Below, piece by piece: positions 33,629-42,082 of a DNA stretch of 64,000 nt. The notes below the pieces were generated by a model, which saw only the letters and a program-made list of their open reading frames with translations, did not search any database and was not told the origin of the DNA. Numbering within the stretch: the first letter of the stretch is position 1; every line of letters begins with the position of its first letter. Source of the DNA: Bittarella massiliensis (ex Durand et al. 2017) (GTDB lineage: Bacteria; Bacillota; Clostridia; Oscillospirales; Ruminococcaceae); assembly GCF_001486165.1 (NCBI RefSeq), contig NZ_LN908976.1, positions 434,071 through 498,070 on the forward strand, in the 5' to 3' direction. The translations under genes and the position numbers were made by a program.

Positions 33629-34366
33629 GTGAAACTGAAATTCATCAACCCCGATTCGGGGATGAGCCGGGCCGAACTCGCCGCCCGCGAGGCCCTTCTC
33701 TCCCGGGCGGCGGGCCCGGACACAGCCATCTCGATGGACTGCCCCCAGCGCACCCAGGTCTGCATCGACTCCGACCTGGATGTGGCGGTGGCCGCGCCCG
33801 AGATCGTGCAGATGGCCCTGCAGGCGCAGGCCGACGGATTCGACGCCGTCTGCCTCTACTGCTTCTCCGACCCCGGCCTGTCGGCCTGCCGGGAGCTGCT
33901 GCAGATCCCGGTGGTGGGCGGGGCCCAGGCCTCCCTGGCCCTGGCGGCGCAGCTGGGACACCGCTTCTCGGTCCTCACCACCGCCGCCGGCCGCATCCCC
34001 CAAAAGGCCGCCTTTGTCCGCGCCCTGGGCTTTGGGAATGCACTGGCCTCGGTGCGCAGCGCCGAGCACGGCCCCAGCGAGGGGCGCAGCCCGGCCACCG
34101 ACGGCGCCCTGGTCAAGAAGCTGGCCCAGACCTGCCGAAGATGCGCCGAGGAGGACGGGGCCGACACGGTGATCCTCGGCTGCCTGAGCTTTGCCGGACT
34201 GGGGGCGCAGGTCTCCGCCCTGGCGGGGCTGCCGGTCATCGACCCGGCCTTCACCCTGGTGGGCACTGCGGAGCTGCTGGTGCGCCAGGGCCTCTGCCAC
34301 AGCAAGTTGGCCTATCCCCTCCCACCCCGGGCAGTTCGCGCCTGGTCGGGCGGGACAATTGATTAA
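33629..34366 (+). CDS. Asp/Glu/hydantoin racemase family protein
   Basis: A 245-residue cofactor-independent racemase of the Asp/Glu/hydantoin group. Two catalytic Cys sit in the expected places: CLYCFSDPGL (about 91-100), equal to the GCFSDPGL of hydantoin/allantoin racemases, and LGCLSFAG (about 190-197), equal to LGCxGMAG. FINPDSG at the N-terminus also matches. It starts at the GTG at 33629 with AAAGGAGG upstream, 33 bases after argH. The substrate may be a hydantoin, allantoin-like ureide or amino acid. The neighbouring importer and allantoinase-like deacetylases favour a ureide or hydantoin pathway, by inference. Confidence 0.88.
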   Translation: MKLKFINPDSGMSRAELAAREALLSRAAGPDTAISMDCPQRTQVCIDSDLDVAVAAPEIVQMALQAQADGFDAVCLYCFSDPGLSACRELLQIPVVGGAQASLALAAQLGHRFSVLTTAAGRIPQKAAFVRALGFGNALASVRSAEHGPSEGRSPATDGALVKKLAQTCRRCAEEDGADTVILGCLSFAGLGAQVSALAGLPVIDPAFTLVGTAELLVRQGLCHSKLAYPLPPRAVRAWSGGTID

Positions 34367-34395
34367 ATAAATAGAGAAAGAGAGAGGAATCGACT

Positions 34396-35229
34396 ATGAA
34401 ACTGAAAAAAGTATTGGCTGTCGCCCTGGCGGGCGTCCTGACCCTGGGGGCCCTCAGCGGCTGCGGCACCGATAAGAGCGCCGGCGGCGACACCGGGAAC
34501 GACACCAGCGGCAAACCCCTGGCGGGCAAACACTTCACCGTCGCCATGAGCGCCTCCTTCAAAAACTTCGAGACCGTCACCGTGGACGACAGCGGCAAGG
34601 AGGTCTACGAGGGGCTGGACATCGACTTCCTCGACCAGATGGCCGAGGACATGGGCTTCACCTACGAAATTTCCAACATGCAGTTTTCCGGCCTCATCGG
34701 CGCCCTTCAGTCCGGCCGGGCCGACTTCGTCCTCTCGGGGATGACCGCCACCGACGATCGCCGCGAAAATGTTGACTTCTCCATCGGCTACATCGAGAGC
34801 CGCGACGCCTTTCTGGTGAGCAAGGACTCGGGCATCAAGACGGTGGAGGATTTGAGTGGAAAGAAAGTCGCCTGCTCTGCCGGCACCTCTTACGAAATCA
34901 CCGCCAATAAAGTCCCCGGCGCCATCGTCACCACCTTTGACGGGCAGCCCGCCGTGTTGGCTGAACTCAAGAGCGGCCGGGTGGACGCCATGTGCACCGA
35001 CGGCTCCCTGCTGCAGGGCTTCATCAACGACAACCCCGACCTGGACGGCTTCATGATCCCCAAGGACAGCGAGATCAACAAGGACGTGGACAAGGAGTTC
35101 GCCATCGCCTTCCCCAAGGGCTCTGACCTGATCGAGGCCTTCAACACCGAGATCAAGGCCCTGCAGGACAGCGGCAAGATGGACGAGATCGTCACCAAGT
35201 GGCTGGGCGAGGCCTATATCGGCGAGTAG
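34396..35229 (+). CDS. Amino-acid ABC transporter substrate-binding lipoprotein
   Basis: A 277-residue family 3 solute-binding protein. A lipoprotein signal (1-23) ends in LSGC, with the lipid-attached Cys. The mature protein has family segments YEGLDIDFLDQMAEDMGF, SGMTATDDRRENVDFS and the GTSYE hinge. It captures an amino acid or related compound outside the cell for the permease and ATPase encoded next. The ATG at 34396 follows AGAGAGGAAT, 29 bases after the racemase gene. Ligand cannot be fixed from sequence. Confidence 0.93.
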   Translation: MKLKKVLAVALAGVLTLGALSGCGTDKSAGGDTGNDTSGKPLAGKHFTVAMSASFKNFETVTVDDSGKEVYEGLDIDFLDQMAEDMGFTYEISNMQFSGLIGALQSGRADFVLSGMTATDDRRENVDFSIGYIESRDAFLVSKDSGIKTVEDLSGKKVACSAGTSYEITANKVPGAIVTTFDGQPAVLAELKSGRVDAMCTDGSLLQGFINDNPDLDGFMIPKDSEINKDVDKEFAIAFPKGSDLIEAFNTEIKALQDSGKMDEIVTKWLGEAYIGE

Positions 35230-35313
35230 CCCCTTCCCTTCTTCCCCCCTACACCAAAAAGGCAGACTACGGCGCCGGCCGCCGTGGTCTGCCTGCGCGA
35301 AAGGAGAATCCCC

Positions 35314-35979
35314 ATGAATCTGGACTTCGGGATCATCCCCAAGTACCTGCCCATGTTTTTCCGCTCCATCGGCGTCACCATGCAGGTGACCCTGCTCTCG
35401 CTGCTGGTGGGCTTTGTGCTGGCCATCCCCCTCACCCTCTGCAAAATCTCCCGCAGCCGCATCCTCCGGGGCTTTGCTCAGTTTTACACCTCCATCTTCC
35501 GCGGGGTGCCCCAGCTGGTGCAAGTCGCCATGGCCTACTTCGCCGTCCCCCAGCTCTTTGCCTACAAAATCACCTCCCTGCAAGCGGCGGTGCTGGCCTT
35601 CGGGCTCAACTCGGCGGCCTTCCTCTCGGAGAACCTGCGGGGCGGCTTTGCTGGAGTGGATGTTGGCCAGAAGGAGGCCGCCCAGGCGCTGGGGGTCTCC
35701 TACCCGCGGATGATGTGGGACATCATCTTTCCCCAGGCCATCAAGAGCGTGCTGCCCAGCATCATCAATGAAATCATCAACCTCCTCAAAGGCACCTCGC
35801 TGGTCTCCACCATCGGGATGGTGGACATCATGCGCACCGCCCAAATGGTGATGAGCGCCACCTTTCGCCAATTTGAGCCCCTCTTGGTGGCCGCCCTCAT
35901 CTACTACGTCATCGTGACCATCCTCAACTTCATCGCCAAACGCATTGAAAGGAAGGTGCGCAAAAGTGATCAGCGTTAA
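35314..35979 (+). CDS. Amino-acid ABC transporter permease (His/Glu/Gln/Arg type)
   Basis: A 221-residue permease with about five membrane helices. The coupling EAA loop is seen in [27 protein letters not shown] (about 120-147), where GxxxxEAAxxLG contacts the ATPase. The ATG at 35314 has AAAGGAG upstream; the longer frame begins in the intergenic region. It ends 14 bases inside the ATPase gene. It probably works as a homodimer, since only one permease gene is present. Confidence 0.93.
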   Translation: MNLDFGIIPKYLPMFFRSIGVTMQVTLLSLLVGFVLAIPLTLCKISRSRILRGFAQFYTSIFRGVPQLVQVAMAYFAVPQLFAYKITSLQAAVLAFGLNSAAFLSENLRGGFAGVDVGQKEAAQALGVSYPRMMWDIIFPQAIKSVLPSIINEIINLLKGTSLVSTIGMVDIMRTAQMVMSATFRQFEPLLVAALIYYVIVTILNFIAKRIERKVRKSDQR

Positions 35980-36688
35980 GCATGTCAGCAAGGACTTCGG
36001 TGAGCTGGGGGTCCTCAAGGACGTCTCCCTGGACATTCAAAAGGGGGAGATCGTGGCCATCATCGGCCCCTCCGGCTCGGGCAAATCCACCCTGCTGCGG
36101 TGCATGAACCTGCTGGAAACCCCCACCTCCGGCCAGGTGTTTATCGACGGGGTGGACATCACCCAGAAAAAAGTCGACATCCTCTCGGTGCGGGAGAAGG
36201 TGGGGATGGTCTTTCAGCACTTCAACCTCTTTCCCCACATGACGGTGCTGGAAAACATGACCTACGCCCCCCGCAAGGTGAAAAAGGCCGACAAGAAGGC
36301 CGCCGAGAAAAAGGCGATGGAACTGCTGGAGCGGGTCGGCCTGGCCGACAAGGCGGGGGTCTACCCCGCCACCCTCTCGGGCGGGCAGAAACAGCGGGTG
36401 GCCATCGCCCGCGCCCTGGCCATGGACCCGGAGGCCATCCTCTTCGACGAGCCCACCTCCGCCCTCGACCCGGAGATGGTCAAAGAGGTGCTGGGGGTCA
36501 TCAAGGGGCTGGCCGATACCGGCATCACCATGGTGCTGGTCACCCACGAGATGGGCTTTGCCCGGGAGCTGGCCGACCGCATCTGCTTTCTCGACGAGGG
36601 CCGCCTGATCGAGGACGCCCCGCCCGAGCGCTTCTTCTCCAGCCCCAAATCCCCCCGCGCCAAGGAATTTTTGGAGAAGGTGCTGTAA
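35966..36688 (+). CDS. Amino-acid ABC transporter ATP-binding protein (GlnQ-like)
   Basis: A 240-residue ATPase of polar amino-acid importers. Walker [10 protein letters not shown] (about 33-41), Q-loop [10 protein letters not shown], signature LSGGQKQR, Walker [12 protein letters not shown] and the H-loop VTHEM are all intact. The start is the GTG at 35966 with AAGGAAGG upstream, overlapping the permease by 14 bases, which indicates translational coupling. It energises uptake by the preceding permease and lipoprotein. Confidence 0.95.
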   Translation: MISVKHVSKDFGELGVLKDVSLDIQKGEIVAIIGPSGSGKSTLLRCMNLLETPTSGQVFIDGVDITQKKVDILSVREKVGMVFQHFNLFPHMTVLENMTYAPRKVKKADKKAAEKKAMELLERVGLADKAGVYPATLSGGQKQRVAIARALAMDPEAILFDEPTSALDPEMVKEVLGVIKGLADTGITMVLVTHEMGFARELADRICFLDEGRLIEDAPPERFFSSPKSPRAKEFLEKVL

Positions 36689-36717
36689 AAATCGCCGCAC
36701 GAAAGGACGATCCATCT

Positions 36718-37569
36718 ATGCAAATCAAATGGCCAAACGGCTGCAAAAGCGCCGCCATGTTCACCTTTGACCTGGACGGCGACATCATCTGGCAGAACAT
36801 GTCCGCCGGCGAGCCCCACGCCGACCAGCTCATCCGCGCCCGCTCCATCGGCCAGTACGGCCCCAACCGCTGCGTCGACATGATTTTGGACCTGCTGGAC
36901 AAATACGGGGTCAAGGCCACCTTTTTTGTGCCCGGCTATGTGGCCGAACACAACCCGGCGGTCATCCAAAAAATCGCCGCGGCCGGACACGAGATCGGCA
37001 ACCACGGCTACACCCACGAGCGGTTTGTGGAGAAGAGTCGGGAGGAGCAGATCGAGATCATCGAAAAGACCCAGAAAATCATCAAAGAGATCACCGGCAA
37101 GGCCCCGGTGGGCTTTCGCACCCCCTCGGGCGACTGGGCGGTGGAGACCCCCTACCTGCTGGAGGAGCGGGGCTTCTCCTACTCCAGCTCGATGCGGGGG
37201 GACGACCGCCCCTACCACACCGTTCTCGACGGGCGGGTGACCGACTTCATCGAGATCCCCTCCAAGTGGGAGCTGGACGACTACGTGGCCCAGGCTTACA
37301 GCATCTACCCGGCCGAGCCCGCCGGCCTCGACCGCATCTCCTGCTACCGCAACGTGCAGGACACCTACCTGCGGGAATTCCGCGGCTACCACCGCTACGG
37401 CCTCTGCATCTCCTTTTTGATGCACCCGCAGATTTCCGGCGCCCCCGGCCGCAACCTGATCCTGGAGGAGATTTTGAAGGAAGTCACCTCCCACCCCGAC
37501 GTCTGGATCGCCACCGGCGCAGAGATCGCCGACTGGTGGCGCGCCACCTACCCCACCGACCCACAATAG
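36718..37569 (+). CDS. NodB-type polysaccharide deacetylase/PuuE-like amidohydrolase 1
   Basis: A 283-residue cytoplasmic NodB-fold protein without signal peptide. The metal/catalytic Asp motif TFDLDGD (about 17-23) and the zinc motif HEIGNHGYTHE (H...H, about 92-102) are present, then FRTPSGDW. Cytoplasmic proteins of this type include allantoinase PuuE-like and other C-N hydrolases, not only chitin or peptidoglycan deacetylases. The ATG at 36718 has AAAGGACG upstream, 29 bases after the ATPase gene. Position behind an importer and a hydantoin-type racemase suggests hydrolysis of an imported cyclic amide or N-acyl compound. That is inference. Confidence 0.88.
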   Translation: MQIKWPNGCKSAAMFTFDLDGDIIWQNMSAGEPHADQLIRARSIGQYGPNRCVDMILDLLDKYGVKATFFVPGYVAEHNPAVIQKIAAAGHEIGNHGYTHERFVEKSREEQIEIIEKTQKIIKEITGKAPVGFRTPSGDWAVETPYLLEERGFSYSSSMRGDDRPYHTVLDGRVTDFIEIPSKWELDDYVAQAYSIYPAEPAGLDRISCYRNVQDTYLREFRGYHRYGLCISFLMHPQISGAPGRNLILEEILKEVTSHPDVWIATGAEIADWWRATYPTDPQ

Positions 37570-37581
37570 GAGGAATGGCAG

Positions 37582-38424
37582 ATGTACACCGAGACAATGA
37601 CCTGGCCCCAGGGCAAGCGCTGCGCCGCCCTCATCACCGTCAACCTGGACGCCGAGTACTTCTGGCTGCAGCTCGATCCGGCGGCCAAAGAGATGCCCAA
37701 GACCCTCTCCATGGGCCAGTACGGCATGCTGCGGGGGGTGGACCGGCTGCTGGATGTGCTGGCGCGCTACCAAATCAAAGCCACCTTCTTCTGCCCCGGC
37801 AAGGTGGCGGAGGAGTACCCCGACAAGCTGCGGCAGATCGCCGCGGCCGGCCACGAGATCGGCTGCCACGGGTACGAGCACGAAAACCTCTCCCTCTTCT
37901 CCGCCCAGGAGCAGCGCCGGCGGCTTGCGCGGGCGGTGGCCGCCATCGAGGCCGTCAGCGGCCGGCCCTGCCGGGGCTTTCGCGCCCCCGAGGGGGACCT
38001 GACCCTGGAGACCCTCGCCATCGCCAAGGAGTTGGGGATGGTCTATTCCAGCGACCTCTTTGACGACGACCGGCCCTACTACCTCCCCCTGGCCCGGCCG
38101 GGGGAGGAGATCCTCGAGATCCCCATGCAGTGGGCCAATTTCGACTTCCCCTATCTGGCCTTCAACTACCGGCCGGCCTTCCCCTTTGGGCAGGGGCGGG
38201 TGTCAAACTACACCAACATGCTCTCCAACTGGAAAGACGAGTTCCTCGGCCACTACAACCACGGTCTCTGCTACGTGATGCAGCTGGATCCGCAGACCAT
38301 CGGCAACCCCGGCCGCACCGCCGTGCTGGAGGAGTTTTTCGACTACGCCACCGCCATGGAGGGGGTCTGGTTTGCCACCGGCAGCGAGCTGCACGCCTAC
38401 TGCGAAGAGGCCCTCAAACAATAG
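37582..38424 (+). CDS. NodB-type polysaccharide deacetylase/PuuE-like amidohydrolase 2
   Basis: A 280-residue paralogue of the preceding protein, also without signal peptide. The Asp motif reads TVNLDAEYF and the zinc motif HEIGCHGYEHENL, followed by FRAPEGD. The first Asp of the usual TFDD/TFDxD motif is replaced by Asn, as Asn-Leu-Asp, so its metal site may differ from that of copy 1. The start ATG at 37582 has TAGGAGGAATGGC upstream, 12 bases after copy 1. It is the last gene of the seven-gene argH operon. The two may be subunits or act on stereoisomers. Confidence 0.87.
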   Translation: MYTETMTWPQGKRCAALITVNLDAEYFWLQLDPAAKEMPKTLSMGQYGMLRGVDRLLDVLARYQIKATFFCPGKVAEEYPDKLRQIAAAGHEIGCHGYEHENLSLFSAQEQRRRLARAVAAIEAVSGRPCRGFRAPEGDLTLETLAIAKELGMVYSSDLFDDDRPYYLPLARPGEEILEIPMQWANFDFPYLAFNYRPAFPFGQGRVSNYTNMLSNWKDEFLGHYNHGLCYVMQLDPQTIGNPGRTAVLEEFFDYATAMEGVWFATGSELHAYCEEALKQ

Positions 38425-38436
38425 AGCTCCCCCCAA

Positions 38437-38487
38437 AGAGAAGAGGGGCCGGGGAAGACGTCTCTTCCCCGGTCCCTCTCTCATTTT
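38437..38487 (+). terminator. Terminator of the argH operon
   Basis: CCGGGGAAGA (38449-38458) pairs with TCTTCCCCGG (38463-38472), extended by GAGGG/CCCTC, with a short T tract after it. It also lies between convergent genes. Confidence 0.7.
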
Positions 38488-38493
38488 GCCCCT

Positions 38494-39603
38494 TTACAGC
38501 TGTCCCTGAAAATAGGCGGCGATCTCCTCCATCCGGCTCTCCTGCTTGACGTGGAAGGGACAGCGGGCCTCGCAGTGGCCGCAGCGCAGGCAGGCGTCTG
38601 CCTTCAGCGAGAGCTTTTGGTAGTGCCCCGCCGCCAGCACGTCCCCCGCCCGGGCCAGGTCGTAGTACTTGTTGATCAGCCCCACGTCGAGCCCCGCCGG
38701 ACAGGGCTGGCAGTGGTTGCAGTAGACGCAGACCCCCTCGGCGTTCGGCGGGGCAAAGGCGCTGATGGCCGAGTAGTCCCGCTCCTGCGCGCCGGCATCC
38801 AGGTAGGCCAGCACCGCCTGCAGGTCCTCCTCCCCCCGCACCCCGGGGAGGACGGTGAGCACCCCCGGCCGGTCCAGGGCGTACTGGATACACTGGGTCT
38901 TGCTCAGGGCCCGGCGGAAGGGGGAGGTCTTCTCCCCCAGCAGCTGCCCGCCGCCAAAGGGCTTCATCACCGAGATGCCGACCCCCTCCCGCTCGCACTC
39001 CCGGTAGAGGCGGCTCCGGTTCTCGGCGCTGCCGATGCCGTAGGTGCCGGTGGAGTAGTCGTAGGCCGGGTTGATGCTGAACATCACCATGTCCACCAGC
39101 CCCGTCTCCAAAAAGCGGCGGACGATCTCGGGGTTGTGGGAGGAGAGGCCCAGGTGGCGGATCACGCCGGCTGCCTTGAGGGCTTTCATATAATCCCAGA
39201 GGCCGCCGCTCAGCACCTGGTCGCAGTCGTCCTCCTCGTCGATGCAGTGGACAAACCCCATGTCGGTGTAGTCGGTGCCCAACAGCCGCAGCTGTTCCCG
39301 AAAGCTCTCCTCGATCTTTGACTGCTCCCGGGTCCAGCCGTACCTGCCGCCCTCATACACCGCGCCGAAATGCATCTGCAAGAGGAGCTTCTCCCTTCGC
39401 CCGGCAAAGGCGCGGGCATAGCAGGGGTAGGGCTTCCCCTCCGAGGCGGCCATGTCAAAGTAGTTGATGCCCGCCTCAATGGCCCGGTCGACGGTGCGCT
39501 CGATCTCCTCCTCGCTGCCGGCGTGGATCGAGCCCATCCCCAGGCCGATGACGCTGATTTTTTCGCCGCCGTGGGGCAGCGCTCGGTACTGCATTGTTGC
39601 CAT
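38494..39603 (-). CDS. Aldo/keto reductase with C-terminal 4Fe-4S domain
   Basis: A 369-residue protein. The aldo/keto reductase barrel (1-290) has IGLGMGSIHAG and the expected Asp (INYFDMA), but the usual catalytic Tyr is not obvious in ASEGKPYPCY. A ferredoxin-like tail follows with CVYCNHCQPCP and CLRCGHCEARCP, giving two 4Fe-4S clusters. Such proteins link NAD(P)H- or ferredoxin-based electron flow with carbonyl reduction. I chose the ATG at 39603, with GGAGG 8 bases upstream. It is the second gene of a two-gene operon with a homologous reductase (29-base gap) behind a MerR-type promoter. Confidence 0.9.
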   Translation of the reverse strand: MATMQYRALPHGGEKISVIGLGMGSIHAGSEEEIERTVDRAIEAGINYFDMAASEGKPYPCYARAFAGRREKLLLQMHFGAVYEGGRYGWTREQSKIEESFREQLRLLGTDYTDMGFVHCIDEEDDCDQVLSGGLWDYMKALKAAGVIRHLGLSSHNPEIVRRFLETGLVDMVMFSINPAYDYSTGTYGIGSAENRSRLYRECEREGVGISVMKPFGGGQLLGEKTSPFRRALSKTQCIQYALDRPGVLTVLPGVRGEEDLQAVLAYLDAGAQERDYSAISAFAPPNAEGVCVYCNHCQPCPAGLDVGLINKYYDLARAGDVLAAGHYQKLSLKADACLRCGHCEARCPFHVKQESRMEEIAAYFQGQL

Positions 39604-39632
39604 CTTCTGTTCCTCCCTGTGCAAAGGGCCTG

Positions 39633-40766
39633 TCAGGCCCGCACCTTTGCGGCGAAATCGGCCATCGCCTCAGAAATTTTGATTTGCTGGGGGCAGACCG
39701 CCTCGCAGCTCCTGCAGCCGATGCAGGCGCCCGGCTGCTTTCCCGCCGGCAGGGCCGACAGGGCCATGGGGGCCAAAAAGCCGCCCTCGGTAAAGCTGTG
39801 CTCGTTGTAGAGGGACAACAGCGAGGGGATGTCCAGCCCCTGGGGGCAGTGGCTGGTGCAGTAGCGGCAGGCCGTGCAGGGCAGGACCTTGCGCTCGAGC
39901 AGGCCGTCGGCCACCTCCAGCAGGGCCTTCATCTCCCCCTCGTCCAGGGGCCGCTCCTGAGAAAAGGTGCGGATGTTCTCCTCCAGCTGGGCGGGGTTCG
40001 ACATCCCCGACAGGGTCACCACCACCTCGGGGAGGGTCTGCAAAAAGCGAAAGGCCCAGGCCGGGACCCCCTCGTCGGGGCGCAGGGCCCTCAGCCGCGC
40101 GGCGCTCTCCTCCGGCAGGGCGGCCAGCCGACCGCCCCGCAGCGGCTCCATCACCCACACGGGGATCTGGTACTCCGCCAGCAGCGCCACCTTGCCCTTT
40201 GCATCCTGGAAGGTCCAGTCCAGGTAGTTGAGCTGAAGCTGGCAAAACTCCATCCCCTCGCCGTAGGCCTCCAAAAAGCGGCGCATCACCGCGCTGCTGC
40301 CGTGGGCCGAAAAGCCCAGGTGCCGGATCCGCCCGGCGCGCTTCTGCGCCATCAGGTAGTCGTAGATGCCGTACTGCCGGTCCAGATAGGCGTCGATGTT
40401 CATCTCGCAGACGTTGTGGAAGAGGTAGAAGTCAAAGTACTCCACCCCGCACTTCTCCAGCTGCCGCTCGAAGATCTCCTCCACCCTGCCCATGTTGGCC
40501 AGGTCGTACCCGGGAAACTTGTCGGCCAGGTAGAAGCGCTCCCGGGGGTGCTTCTGCAGTGCCCGGCCCAGCACGATCTCCGACTGGCCGTCGTGGTAGC
40601 CCCAGGCGGTGTCGTAGTAGTTGACCCCCTGTCCCATGGCAAAGTCCACCATCTGGCCGGTCTGGGCCTCGTCGATTTTTCCATCCTCCCCGCCGATGGT
40701 CGGCAGGCGCATGGCGCCCATCCCCAGCGCCGACAGTTGCAGGTCCCCAAATGCCTTGTAGATCAC
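39633..40766 (-). CDS. Aldo/keto reductase with C-terminal 4Fe-4S domain (first gene)
   Basis: A 377-residue protein. The barrel shows the catalytic set Asp and Tyr (YYDTAWGYHDG), Lys (YLADKFPG) and His (LFHNV), so it is likely active. The tail has CTACRYCTSHCPQG and CIGCRSCEAVCP, for two 4Fe-4S clusters. The start is the GTG at 40766 with GAGGAG upstream. It is the first gene of the operon. The promoter resembles those activated by MerR-family regulators of aldehyde or electrophile stress, which suits a reductase role. No MerR-type regulator gene is in the window. Confidence 0.92.
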   Translation of the reverse strand: MIYKAFGDLQLSALGMGAMRLPTIGGEDGKIDEAQTGQMVDFAMGQGVNYYDTAWGYHDGQSEIVLGRALQKHPRERFYLADKFPGYDLANMGRVEEIFERQLEKCGVEYFDFYLFHNVCEMNIDAYLDRQYGIYDYLMAQKRAGRIRHLGFSAHGSSAVMRRFLEAYGEGMEFCQLQLNYLDWTFQDAKGKVALLAEYQIPVWVMEPLRGGRLAALPEESAARLRALRPDEGVPAWAFRFLQTLPEVVVTLSGMSNPAQLEENIRTFSQERPLDEGEMKALLEVADGLLERKVLPCTACRYCTSHCPQGLDIPSLLSLYNEHSFTEGGFLAPMALSALPAGKQPGACIGCRSCEAVCPQQIKISEAMADFAAKVRA

Positions 40767-40789
40767 GGTCTCTCTCTCCTCTCAACAGG

Positions 40790-40819
40790 GCGGCCCGCCG
40801 CTGCCGGGCCGCTTTTTTT
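40790..40819 (+). terminator. Plus-strand terminator in the leader of the reductase operon
   Basis: GCGGCCCG (40790-40797) pairs with CGGGCCGC (40805-40812), followed by seven T residues on the plus strand. No plus-strand gene precedes it, so it may block antisense transcription, or form a leader hairpin on the minus strand. Confidence 0.55.
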
Positions 40820-40820
40820 C

Positions 40821-40851
40821 ACCTTACACCCTGGAGTCCACTCCAAGTCAA
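40821..40851 (-). promoter_or_regulatory. MerR-type promoter with 19-bp spacer and dyad operator
   Basis: TTGACT (40851-40846) and TAAGGT (40826-40821) are 19 bp apart, the same hexamers and spacing as classic mer promoters. The spacer holds the dyad CTTGGAGT-GG-ACTCCAGG (one mismatch). Such over-long promoters need a MerR-family activator. Confidence 0.75.
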
Positions 40852-40882
40852 GGGGGGATCCCCCCTTTTTTTCCGCCGCGCC

Positions 40883-40912
40883 TTGACAGGCTGTCCCGGT
40901 GTGGGGTATGGT
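40883..40912 (+). promoter_or_regulatory. Promoter of the small lipoprotein gene
   Basis: TTGACA (40883-40888), an 18-bp spacer and TATGGT (40907-40912). Confidence 0.6.
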
Positions 40913-40952
40913 GAGAAAAAGCGCCCCTCTGGGCGCGAGAGGAGCAAACGAG

Positions 40953-41486
40953 ATGCGCAAGACCGCCGTTTTGTTGATTGCCCTACTCTGCCTGGCGCTG
41001 CCGGGCTGCACCAAGACCGCCAGCACCCAGGAGGAGATGGTGGCGCTGGCCCGCCCCCACCTCCCCATTGCCGAGAACGAGACCACCACCCTGCGGGCGG
41101 TGGGGCAGGCCAACCGGGAGGGGATGTCCCTCCTGATCCTCGCTGTGGGGGAGGGAGAGGACACCGCCTACTTCCCCGTCAGCTTCAGCCGGAGCGGCAG
41201 CGGTTACGCCTTTTCCGCCCTGGAGGAGGGGGAGCTGGCCCGGCGCGCCCCGGGCTGTTACAGCTACCGGTGGCAAAACGGGCTGGTGCTGCTGGTGGAC
41301 AACCCCGCCTGCGTCCGCGTCGAGCGGAGCGAGGGGACAAAGGGGACAACTCGCACCTCTAACAGCTTTGACACCACCCCCAAGATCATCTTCGATGCAG
41401 AGGCCTTCTCCGCCACCGACGGGGGCGGGAGCGAGCCCCCCTACCGCTGCCGCTTCCTTGACGCGCAGGGGCAGGAACTGCAGTGA
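40953..41486 (+). CDS. Lipoprotein of unknown function
   Basis: A 177-residue predicted lipoprotein. MRKTAVLLIALLCLALPGC has a basic start, a hydrophobic core and a lipobox with the acceptor Cys at about 19. The rest is a small, probably beta-rich domain with no motif that I recognise. I chose the ATG at 40953 because GAGAGGAG lies upstream, and the signal then starts correctly. It is transcribed alone from the promoter at 40883, divergent from the reductase operon, and ends at a terminator shared in part with the bioY tail repeats. Confidence 0.8.
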   Translation: MRKTAVLLIALLCLALPGCTKTASTQEEMVALARPHLPIAENETTTLRAVGQANREGMSLLILAVGEGEDTAYFPVSFSRSGSGYAFSALEEGELARRAPGCYSYRWQNGLVLLVDNPACVRVERSEGTKGTTRTSNSFDTTPKIIFDAEAFSATDGGGSEPPYRCRFLDAQGQELQ

Positions 41487-41501
41487 TTTTGCGCCACAGA
41501 A

Positions 41502-41527
41502 AAGGGCCCCACCGCGGTGGGGCCCTT
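41502..41527 (+). terminator. Terminator of the lipoprotein gene
   Basis: AAGGGCCCCAC (41502-41512) pairs with GTGGGGCCCTT (41517-41527), with a pyrimidine-rich tract after it. Its right half is duplicated inside each bioY tail copy. Confidence 0.75.
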
Positions 41528-42070
41528 CTCTCTTTTCTACTTTGCGGCGCTCTCGGCCGACAGGGAGCCGCCCTTTTCCAGCCGCTGGCGGATGGGGTAG
41601 GCCACCAGGCAGGCGACGGCAATCTTTCCCGCGTCCCCCGGCAGGAAGGGGACCACCCCCGCCAGCAGCGCCTGGCTGAAGAGGAGCTACATCTGCACCT
41701 CCCCCGCCGTGGGCCCTTCTCTCTCTTCTACTTTGCGGCGCCCTCGGCCGACAGGAAGCCGCCCTTTTCCAGTCGCTGGCGGATGGGGTAGGCCACCAGG
41801 CAGGCGACGGCGATCTTTCCCGCGTCCCCCGGCAGGAAGGGGACCACCCCCGCCAGCAGCGTCTGGCCGAAGGGGAGGTGCATCTGCGCCTCCCCCGCCG
41901 TGGGCCCTTCTTTCTCTTCTACTTTGTGGCGCTCTCGGCCGACAGGAAGCCGCCCTTTTCCAGCCGCTGGCGGATGGGGTAGGCCACCAGGCAGGCGACG
42001 GCGATTTTTCCTGCGTCCCCCGGCAGGAAGGGGATTACCCCCGTCAGCAGCACCTCCCCCGCCGTAGGCC
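41521..42070 (-). repeat. Three tandem partial copies of the bioY 3' end
   Basis: Units at about 41521-41710, 41711-41901 and 41902-42065 each repeat the last 50 or so codons of bioY (from LPFGQ...TGVVPFLPGDAGK to LSAE.AAK and stop) plus a piece of the terminator region. The stop codons lie at 41537, 41728, 41919 and, in the true gene, 42083. Periods are therefore 191, 191 and 164 bases; the shortest lacks 27 bases including the LPFGQ codons. Copies differ by scattered substitutions. None has a start codon with a ribosome site, so they are probably untranslated. Confidence 0.85.
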
Positions 42071-42082
42071 CTCCTCTCTCTT

